DNA of 8,134 nt from Acetivibrio sp964466645 (GTDB taxonomy: Bacteria; Bacillota; Clostridia; Acetivibrionales; Acetivibrionaceae). Position numbers and translations under genes: made by a program. Positions 6,580 through 8,134 of this stretch are shown in pieces; position 1 is the stretch's first letter; each line of letters begins with the position of its first letter. The notes beneath the pieces are model-generated. The model did not search any database and was not told where the DNA came from. It saw only the letters and a program-made list of their open reading frames with translations. The stretch lies in the NCBI GenBank assembly GCA_964466645.1, contig CAYXPB010000238.1, forward strand, positions 1-8,134. The letters run 5' to 3'.

Positions 6580-7040
6580 GCTTCTATATTCACACCCTCT
6601 CCATAAGGAATACTTGATCTTGAGTCATTTATGATTTCCTCACACTTACTAACTTCTTCCTCTGTAAAGTTGTGCAATTTACCGATAGATCCAATGCAAT
6701 ATATGCCTGCTACAACTTCCATTTCTATTACCGGTACAATAAGGATACTATCAATTCCAAAAAGAAAAAAAGCATCGTCAGAACGTATATCTGACTTTAC
6801 ATCATTTACAATTGCTGGTCTACGTTGACCAACAATTTGCATTAGTATTTCAGTCTTTTCTATTAATATAGGATGCTGAGAATGCGTGCTCTTCCATTTC
6901 TTTAAGTCCAATGTATCCGTACTGGTTTTGTATACCGGATGTAGCCGCCCATCTCTTATTTCATGATACCCAACATCTGCTAGCCCTGTTACATTCTTAA
7001 TTTCCTCAAACAAAGTATTAAATTCTTTGATACTCAACAT
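6576..7040 (-). CDS. Stand-alone GAF-domain protein, coupled to the TPP enzyme
   Basis: The 154-residue product looks like a single GAF domain. After an N-terminal helix (IKEFNTLFEEIKNVTGLADV) come the strand 'RRPAIVNDVKSD', the central 'FGIDSILIVPVIEMEVVAGI' strand pair typical of GAF cores, and 'FTEEEVSKCEEII', the usual closing helix. No kinase, cyclase, HTH or catalytic domain is attached. GAF domains bind small molecules such as cyclic nucleotides, haem or oxo acids; the ligand here is unknown. It is the first gene of a two-gene operon and overlaps the TPP enzyme start by four bases, so the two are likely made in fixed ratio. It may sense substrate or product, or form a regulatory subunit. 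I prefer the ATG at 7040 over the GTG at 7073, because AAGGGGGT lies just before 7040. Confidence 0.75.
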   Translation of the reverse strand: MLSIKEFNTLFEEIKNVTGLADVGYHEIRDGRLHPVYKTSTDTLDLKKWKSTHSQHPILIEKTEILMQIVGQRRPAIVNDVKSDIRSDDAFFLFGIDSILIVPVIEMEVVAGIYCIGSIGKLHNFTEEEVSKCEEIINDSRSSIPYGEGVNIEA

Positions 7041-7044
7041 AATA

Positions 7045-7051
7045 CCCCCTT
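7045..7051 (-). promoter_or_regulatory. Ribosome binding site favouring the start at 7040
   Basis: AAGGGGG (one base from the ideal AAGGAGG) ends only four bases before the ATG at 7040. The spacing is short but usable. The GTG at 7073 has no Shine-Dalgarno, although it overlaps the stop of a possible 14-codon leader ORF. Confidence 0.6.
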
Positions 7052-7069
7052 GATATTTTTTATTATCTT

Positions 7070-7114
7070 TCACGAACTAAAAACACATAGATTTATTACT
7101 TCAAGGTTCAGCAT
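7070..7114 (-). CDS. Possible 14-codon leader ORF before the GAF gene
   Basis: An ATG at 7114 opens a 14-codon frame (MLNLEVINLCVFSS) ending in a TGA that overlaps the GTG at 7073 as GTGA. A TAGGGG stretch lies ten bases upstream of the ATG, a long spacing. If translated it could couple to the longer, GTG-started form of the GAF protein. It is short and may be chance. Confidence 0.18.
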   Translation of the reverse strand: MLNLEVINLCVFSS

Positions 7115-7156
7115 AAATGCTTTACCCCTACTTTTAAATTTACCTACCATCTTCTG

Positions 7157-7173
7157 ATATCAATGTTTGATAT
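7157..7173. promoter_or_regulatory. Operator-like dyad in the GAF-TPP leader
   Basis: ATATCAA (7157-7163) and TTGATAT (7167-7173) form a perfect 7-bp dyad around TGT. The 8-base palindrome TGATATCA that overlaps its left arm (7155-7162) occurs again across the promoter -10 box at 7266-7273. This could be a pair of binding sites for a dimeric regulator, or coincidence in AT-rich DNA. Confidence 0.3.
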
Positions 7174-7204
7174 ATTTTCAGACTATCTTTTTGTAGTTGA
7201 AGTG

Positions 7205-7247
7205 CATTATGTTAATTTTGGGTACCGGAATTTTAACACATAATATG
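7205..7247. repeat. 43-bp imperfect inverted repeat centred on GGTACC
   Basis: The arms share ATTATG and TTAA on the left (7206-7215) and TTAA and CATAAT on the right (7233-7244), with two extra bases in the right arm, and the centre is the palindrome GGTACC (7221-7226). It lies about 10-50 bases downstream of the predicted transcription start of the GAF-TPP operon, where it could act as an operator or form an RNA hairpin. Confidence 0.4.
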
Positions 7248-7264
7248 GTTACTTAATCCATCAA

Positions 7265-7293
7265 ATGATATCACATTATGAAAACAAAGTAAA
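7265..7293 (-). promoter_or_regulatory. Promoter of the GAF-TPP operon
   Basis: On the minus strand TTTACT (7293-7288) and TATCAT (7270-7265) are 17 bases apart, with a TG extension one base before the -10 box. Transcription would start near 7258, leaving a leader of about 218 bases before the ATG at 7040. Confidence 0.5.
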
Positions 7294-7331
7294 TATTTAA
7301 TACCACAATTCGATTATTTTTTACATAATAC

Positions 7332-7374
7332 AGCAAATAAGAACCTTTAACCTTAGGTTATATTTGCTTTTTTT
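7332..7374 (+). terminator. Plus-strand terminator without a visible gene
   Basis: AGCAAATA (7332-7339) pairs with TATTTGCT (7361-7368), and inside it AACCT (7342-7346) pairs with AGGTT (7355-7359). Seven T (7368-7374) follow on the plus strand; the minus strand lacks a T-run. No plus-strand gene lies upstream within this intergenic region. Confidence 0.7.
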
Positions 7375-7455
7375 ATCTTAATAATGGTGGCTTCAAGAAG
7401 AGTTTCTTAGAAGGAAACAAAAAAACAACTGGTATCTGTAAATGCAAAATCAATA

Positions 7456-7498
7456 GAAAAAACACTTCATTTTTAATATAAAATTGAAGCGTTTTTTC
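7456..7498 (-). terminator. Terminator downstream of the CotH gene
   Basis: GAAAAAAC (7456-7463) pairs with GTTTTTTC (7491-7498), then CTTCA with TGAAG and TTTT with AAAA, with two mismatches, around the loop AATAT. Both strands end in a T-run, so it can stop transcription in both directions. It lies about 100 bases after the CotH stop at 7599. Confidence 0.75.
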
Positions 7499-7598
7499 AC
7501 AAAGGCATATATTAATACATAAAGGGTAAAGAACAAAGTTGAAGTTCAAACTACAAAATTATTTGTTATACAGTTTATACATTGCATCCTTCAAAAAA

Positions 7599-8134
7599 TC
7601 ACCATTGACCCCATCCGCCTCCGCCGAAGCCGCCTCCACCTCCGAAGCCTCCGCCGAAACCGCTACCTAAATCATTCAGATTAAGATCCCCGGAATTGAC
7701 CAAGCCACCTGAATTAGCATTTTGTGCTGAAGTAGTACTTGGAATTGTTCCCTTAAGCTGTCCATCAACACTCTGTGCACGAAGATTTCCTAGTTTTATA
7801 AATGCAGTAATAGCTTTTTGGTATTGTTCATATGTACAAAATGCGCTTTTATCATTTTGTACATGCTGTGATATCAATGTATTCAACTGTTGAACTTTCG
7901 ACTCAAATTTACCGTTTGCAAAGTATTCATCAAAAAGCAACCTTAAGTACTGGTGGTATTTATCACGATATGAAGAGTTTGCAAGTAATTTCTCAATAAG
8001 AGGTCTTGAGGACATTTCCACTCCACTTACCGGCGTATCTATAGGAAAATTAATGGCTGATTTTGTATCTCCCGTCATAAATCCTCCCCAAGCAAAATTA
8101 TAATCCCAAGGCAAAATAGTTACTTGTCCATTTC
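7599..8134 (-). CDS. CotH kinase-family protein, C-terminal part (cut by window edge)
   Basis: About 178 codons are visible, and the frame runs open through the right edge (NGQVTI precedes LPWDYNFAWGG), so the TTG at 8114 is not the start. 'LPWDYNFAWGGFMTGD' is the late CotH motif; its Asp is probably the metal-binding residue of this atypical kinase fold. It is followed by the usual 'NFPIDTPVSGV', 'RPLIEKLL' and 'CTYEQYQKAITAFIKLGNLRAQSVDGQL' segments. In Bacillus, CotH phosphorylates spore coat proteins; clostridial relatives are often secreted or cell-surface proteins of unknown substrate. The product ends in a low-complexity tail of Gly with Phe and Trp (GFGGGFGGGGGFGGGGWGQW) after a Ser/Asn/Thr-rich linker. 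The N-terminal part, including any signal peptide and the ATP-binding residues, lies beyond 8134. Family assignment is confident; substrate is unknown. Confidence 0.88.
   Translation of the reverse strand, partial: NGQVTILPWDYNFAWGGFMTGDTKSAINFPIDTPVSGVEMSSRPLIEKLLANSSYRDKYHQYLRLLFDEYFANGKFESKVQQLNTLISQHVQNDKSAFCTYEQYQKAITAFIKLGNLRAQSVDGQLKGTIPSTTSAQNANSGGLVNSGDLNLNDLGSGFGGGFGGGGGFGGGGWGQW

Larger units (their letters stand above)
7074..7598. other. Intergenic region between GAF-TPP operon and CotH gene
   Basis: No convincing full-length gene. It holds the minus-strand operon promoter (7265-7293), a leader of about 218 bases with two dyads (7157-7173 and 7205-7247), a plus-strand terminator without a visible gene (7332-7374), and the CotH terminator (7456-7498). 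Confidence 0.7.

Noticed and set aside
7555..7598. Tiny minus-strand ORF with an AAGGA site directly after the CotH stop
   Set aside because: Only 7 codons long, with no similarity that I can see; not supportable as a gene.

Overview
The window is AT-rich, with strong purine-rich ribosome binding sites, rho-independent terminators after most genes, and a gene set typical of Firmicutes: an ANT(6)-like adenylyltransferase, a secreted copper-amine-oxidase-N-type (stalk) protein, a ComFB protein, a STAS/SEC14 protein and a CotH-family protein with a Gly-rich tail. This suggests a mesophilic, anaerobic Clostridia-type chromosome (Ruminiclostridium/Clostridium-like is my guess). No mobile element, tRNA, rRNA or CRISPR array is visible.

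Layout: bases 1-178 (minus) hold the N-terminus of an ANT(6)-type nucleotidyltransferase that runs off the left edge. A 280-bp gap carries two adjacent dyads and an ECF-sigma-like promoter placed directly before a secreted protein (474-1544, plus). That gene ends in a strong terminator (1581-1622) and is followed by a ComFB-family protein (1740-2069, plus). From there all convincing genes are on the minus strand: a TPR protein (2234-3589), a small STAS/SEC14-type protein (3828-4211), a 730-bp gap with a sigma-A-like promoter and what may be a decayed small gene, then a two-gene operon (7040 down to 4942) in which a stand-alone GAF-domain protein overlaps a thiamine-diphosphate enzyme by four bases (ATGA). 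A 525-bp gap follows, holding the operon's promoter, a long structured leader, a plus-strand terminator with no visible gene, and the terminator of the last gene. That last gene is the C-terminal part of a CotH kinase-family protein (7599-8134), cut by the right edge.

How the genes may work together: most are single transcription units with their own terminators, so no large common pathway is evident. The one clear functional unit is the GAF protein plus TPP enzyme. The TPP enzyme keeps the cofactor machinery (Glu47, GDG...NN) but has lost residues that define acetohydroxyacid synthases, and no ACT-domain small subunit is adjacent, so a different carboligation or decarboxylation reaction, possibly sensed or modulated by the GAF protein, is the most interesting possibility here. 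Two other proteins (ComFB, GAF) belong to families that can bind small ligands such as cyclic nucleotides, but nothing in the sequence links them directly.

Several longest-ORF starts are wrong when ribosome binding sites are considered. I place the starts at 474, 1740, 3589 and 7040 rather than at the upstream in-frame codons.
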